Positions 39,157-48,284 are shown, counted from the first letter of the stretch. The stretch is 64,000 nucleotides of DNA from Bradyrhizobium sp. dw_78 (GCF_018449525.1 NZ_JAAVUS010000014.1:62001-126000); one strand, 5' to 3'. Program-made: numbers and translations. Notes: generated by a model from the sequence alone, not told the origin.

Positions 39157-40032
39157 ATGAAGAAGCATCGCAAGAAAAAGTCCAACAAGGCTACCGGCCG
39201 AAGCACGCCCGCAAAAGATGCTCTTCTGATGCAAGCGAACTTCCTGAAGGCCGAGAACGCGACGTTTGTTATCACCAACAATCTTTTACACAACCTCGTC
39301 GTCCGTGACGCCGCCGCGGTTCAGGAGTCATTTGATCAACACTATGGCTCGCTGTTAGGCGAGACTGATGTCCTCTTTAGCGAGGCGGCCTTCCTCTTTT
39401 TCGTTGCCACCCGCATGGACACCGGGCTTCACGAAAACTACAAGTCTGTTCTTACGGGACTGTTGAACAACGCTCTAAATACGTTCGGTGCCTCACTGAT
39501 CTTGCTGCGCAACGGATTGCCCGGACAGTCGATGGTGCTGATCCGACAGGTCATCGAAATATGCAGCACCATCATCCACATTGTGGGTGACCCTAAAGGC
39601 CAGGCAATCAAGGATTTTGAAGCAGGGAAGTACGGATCGACGGCTTCTATTGGCCAAGCAAAGAAGGCAGTGCCAATCATTGGTATGTTTTGGGGATTTT
39701 TGAGCACCACGTTCGTTCATATCAACCAATCGCACAGCGAGATCCAACCGATCCGGCCATACAAACCTGGAAACGCGGATGTCGAAGCCGTTCTTTCTTG
39801 CCTGCGCATGACAGTGTGGATCTGTTACATCACGGCGGAATTGGCATTCCCAACTGCGCAAAAGCGCAATCGCTATTGGAAGCTCCGAGACATCGATGGC
39901 AAGAACGCAGTTGCCTACGAACCGGATGAAGCAGAAAAAGAATGGGCGGCCAAATTTTTGAATTTGGAAGAAGTTGGCGCCGACGACTTGGGCGAGAGCG
40001 AGCTTGATGAGAATGCTCCAAGCTCGCGCTGA
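39157..40032 (+). CDS. Hypothetical protein, DUF5677-like in pattern
   Basis: A 291-residue protein from ATG 39157 (MKKHRKKKSNKATGRSTPAK); an upstream frame to 39031 has no ribosome site. After the basic start the protein is helical. NALNTFGASLILLRNGLPGQ and VLIRQVIEICSTIIHIVGDP (about 105-150) resemble the DUF5677/HEPN-like helical family often found in defence islands. No Rx4H motif is clear. It lies between tniQ and the right-end gene, thus cargo at the right end. Confidence 0.5.
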   Translation: MKKHRKKKSNKATGRSTPAKDALLMQANFLKAENATFVITNNLLHNLVVRDAAAVQESFDQHYGSLLGETDVLFSEAAFLFFVATRMDTGLHENYKSVLTGLLNNALNTFGASLILLRNGLPGQSMVLIRQVIEICSTIIHIVGDPKGQAIKDFEAGKYGSTASIGQAKKAVPIIGMFWGFLSTTFVHINQSHSEIQPIRPYKPGNADVEAVLSCLRMTVWICYITAELAFPTAQKRNRYWKLRDIDGKNAVAYEPDEAEKEWAAKFLNLEEVGADDLGESELDENAPSSR

Positions 40033-40185
40033 AGCGATCAATTCTACCACCGGCGCGGAATGAGCCTCACTTCGCGTCGCCGCCGCCGCTGCTCGCTCAG
40101 CCCTTCCCTTCTGTGTCTGCGCTTTCACAGGTGCGCTACCTACACATTCGGAAACGCTTCAACACGGCAAGGAAATGTCTGTCGC

Positions 40186-41136
40186 TTAGCCTAGGACAGT
40201 CTGCATCTGGTGGTTCAAGCCGGCCAATTCGCCGAAAAACGCGTCGGACAACGGGTTCAGATCCGAAATCTTGACGAGCGTCGCTACCTTCAGTGGCATC
40301 ATGGTCGGCCGTCCCGTCATCGGGCTTATCGCTACCGTGGGGCAAATGCCCAGACACAGGACGTCCCCTGAGGTCTTCTTTCCGCGAAAGATGCCATCAA
40401 TCGTTCCACGCTCGTTTTCGGAGACCATCTGAGTAAGCATCGCGTGGCAAGCTTCCGACACTGCGATGGCCGGCCGTCCCCAGTGGAGGAAACAGCCTCC
40501 CTCAGGCCAGATGGCGGCCGATTGCAGTCGCGGCGTCAGATGGAGCGCCACGATGCCGGCCGTACTGCTAGACCGTTCGATCTGATCGACGCCCTTCCGC
40601 AGGTGATCCAGGATGCTCTGAGGGTACTGCGAGCGGATCGTCTTGAATGCATAACCGTGACGGTCAACTCGGCCGGTGGCTGACGTGATGATGTCGGGAT
40701 TCCGCCCGTCGGACGCCGTGGGGTGATCGAGTTCGACGGAAAGCCCGGCCGCCAAGCAAAGGCTCGCCCAATAAACCTCGATCAGCTTGTTGTAGCCGTC
40801 AGAATTGGAAGGAGGGGGTTCCGTCAGGTGGATCGCACCCTCTGCCAAGATACGCAGATGCGGAATGAGGGCGTCGAAGCCCGGGAGGTGCCGGACCTGC
40901 AGCAGTTTGGCCGCCAAATCGTGAACTGCCAGCGCGGCCGTGTATTCCTTGCGTAGGTCGTCGGGATTGCCGGCGAACCCCTGCCGAACCATTTCCAGGA
41001 TCGACCGGAACGGGAGCATGTCTGCGCCCGTCTCGGTGTGGCGGGGAACGCTGATCGAGTGCGTTGCCAGCAACTCCTCAAACCGGTCGACCAGATCGGA
41101 CGCTGCGCCGACTGACACTTGCATCGTGCTCACCAA
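40186..41136 (-). CDS. PD-(D/E)xK nuclease-like hypothetical protein at the right end
   Basis: A 316-residue protein, start ATG 41136 or 41124. The middle has VYWASLCLAAGLSVELDHPT followed by NPDIITSATG and YAFKTIRSQYPQSILDHLRKG. An E, then PD, then a xxK after a turn, then a helix with kQie, is the order seen in restriction-endonuclease-like folds. It could be a defence nuclease or, less likely, a very divergent TnsA. Promoter region would overlap the transposase binding sites of the right end. Confidence 0.5.
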   Translation of the reverse strand: MVSTMQVSVGAASDLVDRFEELLATHSISVPRHTETGADMLPFRSILEMVRQGFAGNPDDLRKEYTAALAVHDLAAKLLQVRHLPGFDALIPHLRILAEGAIHLTEPPPSNSDGYNKLIEVYWASLCLAAGLSVELDHPTASDGRNPDIITSATGRVDRHGYAFKTIRSQYPQSILDHLRKGVDQIERSSSTAGIVALHLTPRLQSAAIWPEGGCFLHWGRPAIAVSEACHAMLTQMVSENERGTIDGIFRGKKTSGDVLCLGICPTVAISPMTGRPTMMPLKVATLVKISDLNPLSDAFFGELAGLNHQMQTVLG

Positions 41137-41164
41137 GATTGGTTTGATTTCAATGGCTTAGCAA

Positions 41165-41293
41165 GGTCGACCGTTCTTATTGTCAAAAACGACCAAATGA
41201 CGCCGTCTTAAAGTAAGAATCCGACTCACTCTTAGCCGACGCCGCCGTGACTTTTCAATGAGTTAGCCGCCTCGCTCTTAACGTGTCGGCATA
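41165..41293. repeat. Right end of the transposon: terminal inverted repeat and further binding-like motifs
   Basis: The terminal 14 bases, AACGTGTCGGCATA, are the exact complement of the left end. Read inwards from the end, related motifs are at 41267-41282, 41221-41236 (CCGACTCACTCTTAGC), 41198-41213 and more weakly 41165-41182, so three or four sites against two clear ones on the left. Such asymmetry is typical of Tn7-like elements. Confidence 0.82.
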
Positions 41294-41298
41294 CCCCT
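41294..41298. repeat. Target-site duplication, right copy (CCCCT)
   Basis: Same five bases as 16832-16836, immediately outside the right inverted repeat. Confidence 0.85.
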
Positions 41299-41312
41299 CC
41301 GATCTCTCTTTC

Positions 41313-41342
41313 GATATGGCCGGGCTTCGTCCCGGCCATATC
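41313..41342. terminator. Strong hairpin, probably the displaced gabD terminator
   Basis: Stem GATATGGCCGGG pairs perfectly with CCCGGCCATATC over 12 bp around the loop CTTCGT; CTTT follows on the plus strand. Without the transposon it would stand about 26 bases after the gabD stop. It can also serve the leftward SulP gene, which ends at 41419. The T run is short, so termination is inferred from the stem. Confidence 0.7.
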
Positions 41343-41418
41343 TTTAGGGCCGCATGAGTAAGAAAGACGTGATGCTCCGCGACGGACGTGGGCATGACGC
41401 CTCTGAGTCGTAACGGCT

Positions 41419-43632
41419 CTATCGCCGCAGCACCGCGATGGTGCGGTTGGCGAAGGTCAGGCGCTCGGCCATCACCGAAACAAAGTAGGTCAACAGCTTG
41501 CGGCCGAGCGCCGGATCGCCGGTCATGATGGCCTCGAACTGATCGGCGCGCAGCACGTAAAGAATGCTGGCGATTTCGGCCTGGATCGTCGCGCTGCGGG
41601 GCGTCTGCGAGACCAGGCCCATCTCGCCGATCGTCGTGTAGCGGCCGAGGCTGCGCACCCGTGTGGTGCGGTCTCCGTCCGCGGGGACCATGATGCCGAC
41701 GCGTCCGTCCAGAATGAAATGCATGGAATCGGCGGCCTCGCCGGCGCGAACGATGATGTCGCCCGCCGCTACTTCGAGGCGCTGGCAGCGGCGGATCAAT
41801 TCCGCGGCGTCGCGCTCGGTGTCGAACAGCCGGATGAACCAGTCGCGCAGGCTGGCTTCCTCCTGTTCGAGGCCCTGATGCTGCGCGATCACCTCATTCT
41901 CGCACCATTCCAGCGCATGATCCAGTTCGGGCACGACGCTCACCTCGCGCGAGATGAATTCGCTCGATCGCAAGGTCTTCTCCACCGCAGGCGGAAGATG
42001 GGTCAGCACCAGCCGGATGCCGCGGTCATAGGCGGTTCGCTTGATCTGGGCAAAACTATAGGCGGCCGAGGAGTCGATTCCGGTGACGAGCTTGAAGTCG
42101 AATACCAGAAAGCGGCATTCGGGGTGGCGCTGCAACAGCGCCTTGACGTGCTGGTAGAGCCGGTTGGCCGAACCGAAAAACAAATAGCTCTGTAAATTCA
42201 GGCCCTGGATGGCGGCGCCGTGCGTGGCCAGCACCGCCAGGTCGTCGCGCGAGCGATCGAGCGAACTGCGATATTCCGAGCCGTCGAAACCGTATTTGAT
42301 GGAATCGATGCGCGCCGCGCTCAGCGCGAAGGTCGCGCAGCCGATCACGACGCCGATCAGGATTCCGGCGATGAAGCCCCATTGCAGGATGATGACGATG
42401 ATCGCCAGCAGCGACAGATATTCCGACAATGAAAGCCGCCGCCGCGACTGCACGATCCATCGGTGAAGCTGGTCCGCGCCCAGATAGATCAGCAGGCCGC
42501 CGAGCACGAATTTCGGCATATAGCCCAGCAACGACGGCGCAAAGGCGAGCATCAATATGGAAATCGCGGCGGCGGTCAGGCCGGAAAGGCGTCCGCTGCC
42601 GCCGCTGTTGAAGTTGAGCACCGAGCGGCTGACCGAAATGCAGCCGGTGTAGCCTCCGAAGACGCCCGACAGCACGTTGGCGAGGCCGGTCGTGTTCAGC
42701 TCGCGTTCGAGATTGGCTTCGCGATGGACCGCGACTTCGATTCCGGTGGTGTTGAACAGCGTGGTCGACGCCGTCACGAAAATGACGGCGACCAGATTGC
42801 CGGCGATATCCGGCAGCGCGTACCAGGGATAGCGACCGGTTTCATGCGCATTCCACGGCAACATGAAATGCACATGCGGCGGCGGCGTGAAGGTCCAGCC
42901 CGCCGCCTGCGCCTGTGCCAATGAGATTCCTGCGAGCCAGAACGCGGCATGGGCGGCGATGACCCCGCCGATCAGGATGGCCGGCAGTCCGAACGGCGTG
43001 CGGGTGCGGTGCCATGTCAAATATAGCACCAGCGCCATCGCGCAGGCCGCCGCGAGTTCGGACAGCGTCAGCACATTGGCGAACCGGTCGAGCGCCGTGA
43101 ACTGAATGCGGAATCCGGTGATGACCCGGACGGCCCCAAGCAGGATCAGGCAGCCGGTGGCGCCGAGGAAGCCGCCGACCACGGGGTAGGGCACATAGCG
43201 GATCGCGCGTCCCATCCGCGTCATGCCGAAACCGCAAAGCGTGATTCCGGTCGCTATCGTGGCAAGGCTGACGGTGATGAGCACCGGTCCAAGCACCGGA
43301 GCCGACGAATCGGTCGCCGCCATGCGTTCGACCAGCGACGAGGCCAGTATTCCGGTCATTGCCGCGGTGGACGTGTCGGGAGCGGCGATCGCAAACGGCA
43401 ACGAGCTTCCGAGCGCGATCACCAGTCCGAGAATCGCCGATGAGACGAAGGTGGCGGCGACGCCGTAGGACAGATTCGACGCCAGCGGCCCGGCAAAGAT
43501 CAGGAGCGAGTAGGACAATCCGAAGGTGATGGTGAGGACGCTGGCGGCGCTGCCGCCGAGAATGTCGTTCAGCGCCGTGCGCAACTTCGGACCGAGAGCA
43601 GCGGATTGATGGGTAGCGGATTGGCTGACCAC
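41419..43632 (-). CDS. SulP-family anion transporter with STAS and cyclic-nucleotide-binding domains
   Basis: A 737-residue membrane protein. Residues 20-410 hold 10-12 hydrophobic segments of the SLC26/SulP family, including the motif NTTGLANVLSGVFGGYTG. A STAS domain follows (about 455-570), with the Ser of GIDSSAAYSF as regulatory site. At the end is a cNMP-binding domain (about 600-715) with IIVRAGEAADSMHFILDGRVGI. It should carry sulfate, bicarbonate or a carboxylate over the inner membrane, with nucleotide control; the ion is unknown. The three-part fusion is longer than usual SulP proteins. Upstream lies a dispersed repeat. Confidence 0.88.
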   Translation of the reverse strand: MVSQSATHQSAALGPKLRTALNDILGGSAASVLTITFGLSYSLLIFAGPLASNLSYGVAATFVSSAILGLVIALGSSLPFAIAAPDTSTAAMTGILASSLVERMAATDSSAPVLGPVLITVSLATIATGITLCGFGMTRMGRAIRYVPYPVVGGFLGATGCLILLGAVRVITGFRIQFTALDRFANVLTLSELAAACAMALVLYLTWHRTRTPFGLPAILIGGVIAAHAAFWLAGISLAQAQAAGWTFTPPPHVHFMLPWNAHETGRYPWYALPDIAGNLVAVIFVTASTTLFNTTGIEVAVHREANLERELNTTGLANVLSGVFGGYTGCISVSRSVLNFNSGGSGRLSGLTAAAISILMLAFAPSLLGYMPKFVLGGLLIYLGADQLHRWIVQSRRRLSLSEYLSLLAIIVIILQWGFIAGILIGVVIGCATFALSAARIDSIKYGFDGSEYRSSLDRSRDDLAVLATHGAAIQGLNLQSYLFFGSANRLYQHVKALLQRHPECRFLVFDFKLVTGIDSSAAYSFAQIKRTAYDRGIRLVLTHLPPAVEKTLRSSEFISREVSVVPELDHALEWCENEVIAQHQGLEQEEASLRDWFIRLFDTERDAAELIRRCQRLEVAAGDIIVRAGEAADSMHFILDGRVGIMVPADGDRTTRVRSLGRYTTIGEMGLVSQTPRSATIQAEIASILYVLRADQFEAIMTGDPALGRKLLTYFVSVMAERLTFANRTIAVLRR

Positions 43633-43670
43633 GCGCGCATTCGCCTCTGACTTCGATCGTCAGCGCCTTT

Positions 43671-43760
43671 CGGTTCTGATCAGAACCGAGGCTCTATGTT
43701 TTTGTTTGGACGCGTTTTCTTCACGCAAACCGGAATCCACTTCGCTCGAAAACGCTCTAG
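43671..43760. repeat. Dispersed chromosomal repeat, copy C
   Basis: The sequence contains CGGTTCTGATCAGAACCG, then GGACGCGTTTTCTTCACGC, ATCCACTTCGCTCG and AAAACGCTCTAG, matching copies at 11305-11408 and 50688-50782. It fills the gap between the SulP gene and purC. Confidence 0.8.
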
Positions 43761-43840
43761 TGGTAGACGACCGCGACCCGCGAGGAAAATGTATTTTTTA
43801 TGACTTCGCCGAAACAGGCCCCGAAGCCAGGGCGCGCCTC

Positions 43841-44758
43841 CTACACGAGTTTGAGATCGGCTCCCGTGATGCGCCGGTAGGCCTCGAGATAGCGTTTGCT
43901 GGTGGCGTCCACGACGGCGGCCGGCAATGGCGGGGGCGGGGCTTCGCCGTTCCAGCGTCCGGCGCGGCGCTCGCCATCGAGATAGTCGCGCAGCGGCTGC
44001 TTGTCGAAGCTCGGTTGCGGCTGGCCGGGTCTGTAGACGTCCGCCGCCCAGAATCGCGAACTGTCGGGGGTCATGACTTCGTCGATCAGAATGATACGCC
44101 CGTCGCCGTCCCGGCCGAACTCGAATTTGGTGTCGGCGATGACGATGCCCTGCTCGCGGGCCAGCTCTTCGCCGAGCGTGTAGACGGCGCGGGTCATGCT
44201 CTCCAGCGTATAGGTCACTTCGTCGCCGAGGAGCTCGCGCATCCGGCTGATCGTGATGTTCTCGTCATGCCCGGTCTCGGCCTTGGTCGCCGGGCTGAAG
44301 ATCGCGGGCTCGAGCTTTGCACTTTCAAGCAGGCCGGAGGGCAGCTTCTCGCCCGCCAGCGTGCCTTGGGCGGCATATTCTTTCCAGGCCGAGCCCGACA
44401 GATAGCCGCGGATCACGCATTCGATCGGGAAGACGGTGGTGCGCCGGCACAGCATCGCGCGCCCGGCGAGTTCATCGCGATGGCCCTGCAGCGCCGGCAC
44501 TTCCTTGATGATGGCGTCGGCGTCGGCGCTGATCATGTGGTGCGGCACCACGCCTTCGAGTTGTCCGAACCACCAGGCGCTGATCTGGGTCAGCACCGCG
44601 CCTTTCATCGGGATCGTCTCGGCCATCACCACGTCGAAGGCGCTGATGCGGTCGGTCGTCAGCAGCAGGACGCGATCGTCGCCGACGGCGTAGATATCGC
44701 GGACCTTGCCGCGTCCGATCCGGGGCAAGGGAAGGTCGCTGGCGAGCATGGTGGTCAT
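43841..44758 (-). CDS. purC: Phosphoribosylaminoimidazole-succinocarboxamide synthase
   Basis: A 305-residue SAICAR synthetase. [29 protein letters not shown] (read from residue 14, in pieces) is the ATP-binding opening, and [14 protein letters not shown] is the second PurC signature. It joins aspartate to CAIR in purine synthesis. The length is that of the longer, fungal-like PurC form common in alphaproteobacteria. It is preceded on the same strand by a pirin gene (70 bp). Confidence 0.95.
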   Translation of the reverse strand: MTTMLASDLPLPRIGRGKVRDIYAVGDDRVLLLTTDRISAFDVVMAETIPMKGAVLTQISAWWFGQLEGVVPHHMISADADAIIKEVPALQGHRDELAGRAMLCRRTTVFPIECVIRGYLSGSAWKEYAAQGTLAGEKLPSGLLESAKLEPAIFSPATKAETGHDENITISRMRELLGDEVTYTLESMTRAVYTLGEELAREQGIVIADTKFEFGRDGDGRIILIDEVMTPDSSRFWAADVYRPGQPQPSFDKQPLRDYLDGERRAGRWNGEAPPPPLPAAVVDATSKRYLEAYRRITGADLKLV

Positions 44759-44827
44759 CAGTCAGGCTTTCAACAGAAGGCACCCCCGCGCTGGGCGCGA
44801 GCGGTGGCCGGGGAGAGAGGGGATAAC

Positions 44828-45745
44828 CTACTCCGGCAGCGGAATGAACTCGTGTTCGTTGGGAACGGGTGCGAAATGACCGGTTTTCCAGTCCTGTTTG
44901 GCCTGCTCGATCCGTTCCTTGCTGGAGGAGACGAAATTCCACCAGATATGGCGCGGACCCTCGAGCGCGTCGCCGCCGAGAAACATCATCCGGGTCGGTT
45001 TCAGCGTCTTCACGGTGATGCGGTCGCCGGGCCGGAAGATCAGAAGGCGCGGCGATTCATAGCGTTCATTGGCGATCTCGACTTCGCCGTCGACCACATA
45101 GATCGCGCGTTCCTCATGATCGGGATCGAGCGGCAGGCTGACGCCCTGCTCGGCCGTGACCTCGGTGTAGAACCAGGGCGACACCATCGTGACCGGCGAT
45201 TTTACGCCAAATCCGCTGCCGGCGATAATGCGCGCGGTGAAGCCGCGTTCCTTGACGGTGGGCAGGCTCCCGGCCGAATAATGCTGGAACGAAGGTGCGA
45301 TCTCCTCCGAGGCTTGCGGCAGCGCGATCCAGCTTTGCAGGCCGAGCATCTTCTGCCCGTCGCGCCGCTGTACGTCGGGGGTGCGCTCCGAATGGGCGAT
45401 GCCGCGCCCGGCCGTCATCAGGTTCATCGCGCCGGGCTGGATTTCCTGGATGTTGCCCTCGCTGTCGCGGTGCATGATGCTGCCGTCGAACAGATAGGTG
45501 ACGGTGGCGAGCCCGATATGCGGATGCGGGCGTACGTCCATGCCCTTGCCGGCGATGAACTGCACCGGACCGAAATGGTCGAAAAAGATGAAAGGGCCGA
45601 CCATCTGGCGCTTGCCATGCGGCAGCGCGCGGCGCACCTCGAAGCCGTCGCCGAGGTCACGGGTGCGCGGCACGATGACCAGTTCCAGCGCATCGCAGGA
45701 GCGGGGATCGCCGAGGATGGGATCGTTGGAGGGAAGCCAGCTCAT
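44828..45745 (-). CDS. Pirin family protein
   Basis: A 305-residue bicupin, start ATG 45745 (MSWLPSNDPILGD) rather than 45772. The N-terminal cupin has DVRPHPHIGLATVTYLFDG and a later HSE motif (GIAHSERTP), which give the metal-binding His/His/His/Glu of pirins. Quercetinase activity or redox sensing is known for some; the role here is not known. It is upstream of purC on the same strand. Confidence 0.9.
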   Translation of the reverse strand: MSWLPSNDPILGDPRSCDALELVIVPRTRDLGDGFEVRRALPHGKRQMVGPFIFFDHFGPVQFIAGKGMDVRPHPHIGLATVTYLFDGSIMHRDSEGNIQEIQPGAMNLMTAGRGIAHSERTPDVQRRDGQKMLGLQSWIALPQASEEIAPSFQHYSAGSLPTVKERGFTARIIAGSGFGVKSPVTMVSPWFYTEVTAEQGVSLPLDPDHEERAIYVVDGEVEIANERYESPRLLIFRPGDRITVKTLKPTRMMFLGGDALEGPRHIWWNFVSSSKERIEQAKQDWKTGHFAPVPNEHEFIPLPE

Positions 45746-45974
45746 GAGGAAACTCCGTGAGTTTTGCGGCAATCATAGCAGCAATTGTCTGGGCGCGCTC
45801 AAGCCTCCATTCGCCGCCGCGGCAAGATCCGTCAGCACGCCCTGCGTTGCCGGAGCGGCGAAGCCCGCCGCTTGTACACCCTGCGACGATGGCGGTAAGC
45901 ACGTGTATAAAGCCGGCGCTTTCGCCGGAACCCGCCCCATCTGAGCACGCAATTTCAGTCAATATGTCGAGGTC

Positions 45975-46898
45975 ATGACCCTGCCCCCATCCCAGAAGGA
46001 CCGTTCCACCGTTGCTGTCATTGGCCTTGGAAGCATCGGGGGTGTCGCGGCGGGATGCCTGCGCATTGCCGATCGGCATGACGTCGTCGCCTGCGTCCGG
46101 CATCCGATCGAGCGGCTGGTGCTTGAACAATCGGCAGGAAGCGTCGAGGTGCCGTTGCGCGCGCTGACGGACCCGGCGCAGGCATCGCGCGTCGATTGGG
46201 TTCTGCTCTGCACCAAGGTCCAGCAGACGCCGTTGACCGCGCCGTGGCTGGCGCGGCTGTGCGATTCGGCGACGCGGGTTGCGGTCTTGCAGAACGGGAT
46301 CGATCATGTCGCGCGGGTCGCGCCTCTGGCCGGTGGCGCGGGTATCGTTCCGGCCATCGTCTATTATAATGGCGAGCGGCTCGGTCATGACCAAGTCCGC
46401 CTGCGCCAGGTCGCGGAACATGACCTCGCCGTGCCGGACGATGCCGATGGCCGCGCGTTTGCGCGACTGCTCGAAGGTACGGCGCTGCGCGTTCTGACCA
46501 GCGACGATTTTCCGACATTGGCGTGGCGCAAGCTGCTGATCAACGCCATCGCCAATCCCGTCACGGCGCTCACCTTGCAGCGGCAGGCAGTGTTCCGGCG
46601 CGACGACATCAAGGCGTTGTGTGTCGCGATCCTCGACGAGGCCGTGGCGGTGGCGCGCGCCGACGGGGCGCATCTGGCCGAGGACGAATCGCAGCGAACC
46701 CTGGCGACGCTGCTCACCTATCCTCCCGAAGCCGGCACCTCGATGTATTTCGATCGGCTGGCGGGGCGGTCGCTCGAAGTCGAAGCCCTGACCGGCGCCG
46801 TCGTCGCGGCCGGTCAACGGCTTCATGTCGCGACGCCGCTCAATGCGGCGCTATTGGCGCTGCTGCGCGCCATCAGCGACGCGGCGAGTGCGAAATAA
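45975..46898 (+). CDS. 2-dehydropantoate 2-reductase (ketopantoate reductase family)
   Basis: A 307-residue protein with a Rossmann opening VAVIGLGSIGGVAAGCL and a C-terminal ApbA domain with WRKLLINAIANPVTALT, whose Lys and Asn fit the PanE active site. The family reduces ketopantoate with NADPH in pantothenate synthesis, but paralogues with other keto acids are common, so panE is not assigned. It is divergent from the pirin gene with about 230 bp between and convergent with the MmgE/PrpD gene. Confidence 0.88.
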   Translation: MTLPPSQKDRSTVAVIGLGSIGGVAAGCLRIADRHDVVACVRHPIERLVLEQSAGSVEVPLRALTDPAQASRVDWVLLCTKVQQTPLTAPWLARLCDSATRVAVLQNGIDHVARVAPLAGGAGIVPAIVYYNGERLGHDQVRLRQVAEHDLAVPDDADGRAFARLLEGTALRVLTSDDFPTLAWRKLLINAIANPVTALTLQRQAVFRRDDIKALCVAILDEAVAVARADGAHLAEDESQRTLATLLTYPPEAGTSMYFDRLAGRSLEVEALTGAVVAAGQRLHVATPLNAALLALLRAISDAASAK

Positions 46899-46913
46899 CT
46901 GCCGTTTAGCGTC

Positions 46914-48284
46914 CTATTGCCGGCCAAGCTGTGTGGCCTTCTCGACGCGGTCGAACCGCTCCAGCGACAGGATCGCGCTTGCGAATTGCTCGGCGCGGCC
47001 GCTCAGCACCGGGCGGGCGAGGGTGAGGAATTTCTGCTGCATCGCCTGCGCGTCCGGAAAGGAATTCGGCTCGCCGGACGGGTCGGCGTAAATCCGCTCA
47101 TGCACGCCGTCGTCGGTTACGATGCTGACGCGGGCGCCGAACGGATGGCTGCGGCCGATTTCGAGCCGGTCGTCCTGCACCACGTCGAACTTGTCGGCCA
47201 GCGCGTCGACCGCGGCATCGCCGAGCTTGTCGTAATCGTCCCAGCCGAAGCGGCCCTGATCGAGCGCGACCGCGCCGGTGAAGAACATCGAGAACTGGCC
47301 GCCGACGATCGAGGTCGGATGCCGCTTGGTGGCGGCGTCGCCGGTGAGCGTGATGCCGTTGCGGTGCAGGCCGATCTCGACGCGCTTGATCTGGTCCGGC
47401 GTCAGATTGTGCTCGCGGCGCATCGCGATCAGCGCATCGAGCGCGGCATGGGTATAGCGGCAGCTCGGATAGGGCTTTACGCCGATCTTCATGGTTTCAT
47501 AGATGTCGCCGAGCCCGGCCACGGCCTTGCCGGGATGCGCATTGTCGCTATAGCCGACCAGAAGGCCATGCTTGCCCTCGACCGATTCGATCGCGCCGAC
47601 GAAATCGTTGCGCGCCAGCGTCGCCGCGATCACGCCGTTCATGGCGGCGGCGCCGACCTGATAGCGCTTGTTCCAGGCGCCGTTGACCAGGAATTGCAGC
47701 GAGCCCGCGGCCTGGCTGCCGGAGACGCCGAACGCCGCGACGATCCGGTCTTTTGGGAGGCCGAACAGTTTTGCGGCGGCGGCGGCGGCGCCATAGGTGC
47801 CCGCGGTCGCGGTGGGGTGAAAGCCGCGCGCGTAATGCGAGGTCGGGTCGAGCGCGTTGCCGAGTCGGCAGCAGACTTCATAACCGGCCACGATCGCGGT
47901 CAGCACGTCGCGGCCCGATGCGCCGACCATTTCGCCGACCGCGAACGCGGCCGGCACCACCGGCGCGCTCGGATGCAGCGAGGAATCGGCGTGGGTATCG
48001 TCGAAATCCAGCGAATGGCCGAGCGCGCCGTTGAGCAGGGCTGCGACCGCAGGCGTCCAGGTCTTGTCATCGCCGAACACGGTGGAGGAGCCCTTGCCGT
48101 CGAGCGCGAGCGCTTCGAGCATGTTGAGCAGCGACGGTGTGGATTCCGCATCCCGCCGCGCCCGGATCGCGCTGCCGAGGAAGTCGAGCGTCAGCACCTT
48201 GGCGCGCTCCAGCACCTGCGCCGGGATGTCCTCGAATTTCAGATCGGCGACGTAAGCGGCGAGCGTTGCGGTTTCATGGGCCAT
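46914..48284 (-). CDS. MmgE/PrpD family protein
   Basis: A 456-residue protein of the methylcitrate dehydratase/cis-aconitate decarboxylase fold. SLDFDDTHADSSLHPSAPVVPAA (in part) and YEVCCRLGNALDP are family motifs, as is YPSCRYTHAALDALIAM. The substrate could be 2-methylcitrate, but no prpB or prpC lies near, so an uncharacterised role is likely. Its end is 15 bp from the end of the ketopantoate reductase gene. Confidence 0.9.
   Translation of the reverse strand: MAHETATLAAYVADLKFEDIPAQVLERAKVLTLDFLGSAIRARRDAESTPSLLNMLEALALDGKGSSTVFGDDKTWTPAVAALLNGALGHSLDFDDTHADSSLHPSAPVVPAAFAVGEMVGASGRDVLTAIVAGYEVCCRLGNALDPTSHYARGFHPTATAGTYGAAAAAAKLFGLPKDRIVAAFGVSGSQAAGSLQFLVNGAWNKRYQVGAAAMNGVIAATLARNDFVGAIESVEGKHGLLVGYSDNAHPGKAVAGLGDIYETMKIGVKPYPSCRYTHAALDALIAMRREHNLTPDQIKRVEIGLHRNGITLTGDAATKRHPTSIVGGQFSMFFTGAVALDQGRFGWDDYDKLGDAAVDALADKFDVVQDDRLEIGRSHPFGARVSIVTDDGVHERIYADPSGEPNSFPDAQAMQQKFLTLARPVLSGRAEQFASAILSLERFDRVEKATQLGRQ

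Larger units (their letters stand above)
16837..41293. mobile_element. Tn7/Tn5053-like transposon carrying an Ssp phosphorothioation defence island (24,457 bp)
   Basis: The element begins TATGCCGACACGTT and ends in its exact reverse complement, and it is bracketed by CCCCT duplications. Each end also contains further copies of a TAAGAGTGAGTCGG-type motif, as expected for multiple TnsB/TniA binding sites. Near the right end it encodes a TniB/TnsC ATPase and a TniQ protein whose genes overlap by 4 bp. No tnsA or tnsB/tniA gene is seen, so it may be a defective or trans-mobilised copy. Cargo from left: HEPN-like, PIN-like, AbiV-like, small HEPN-like, double GHKL protein, receiver-like protein, FtsK-like, ATPase, sspD, sspC, sspB, sspA, RHH protein, tniB, tniQ, DUF5677-like and PD-(D/E)xK-like. 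Insertion is just behind the stop of a conserved gene, which suggests site-directed targeting. Confidence 0.88.

Noticed and set aside
25070-41136. SspE effector (DUF262/DUF1524)
   Set aside because: No frame has the DGQQR-type or HNH motifs of that family.
16837-41293. Integrative element at a tRNA gene
   Set aside because: There is no tyrosine or serine integrase and no tRNA at the border; the inverted repeats and 5-bp duplication show DDE-type transposition.
16837-41293. CRISPR-associated Tn7-like transposon
   Set aside because: No cas genes and no CRISPR repeats are present in the element.
43706-45760. 684-residue plus-strand frame
   Set aside because: It is the complement of purC and pirin, whose families are clear on the minus strand; its protein is rich in Arg/His/Gly as usual for antisense of GC-rich genes.
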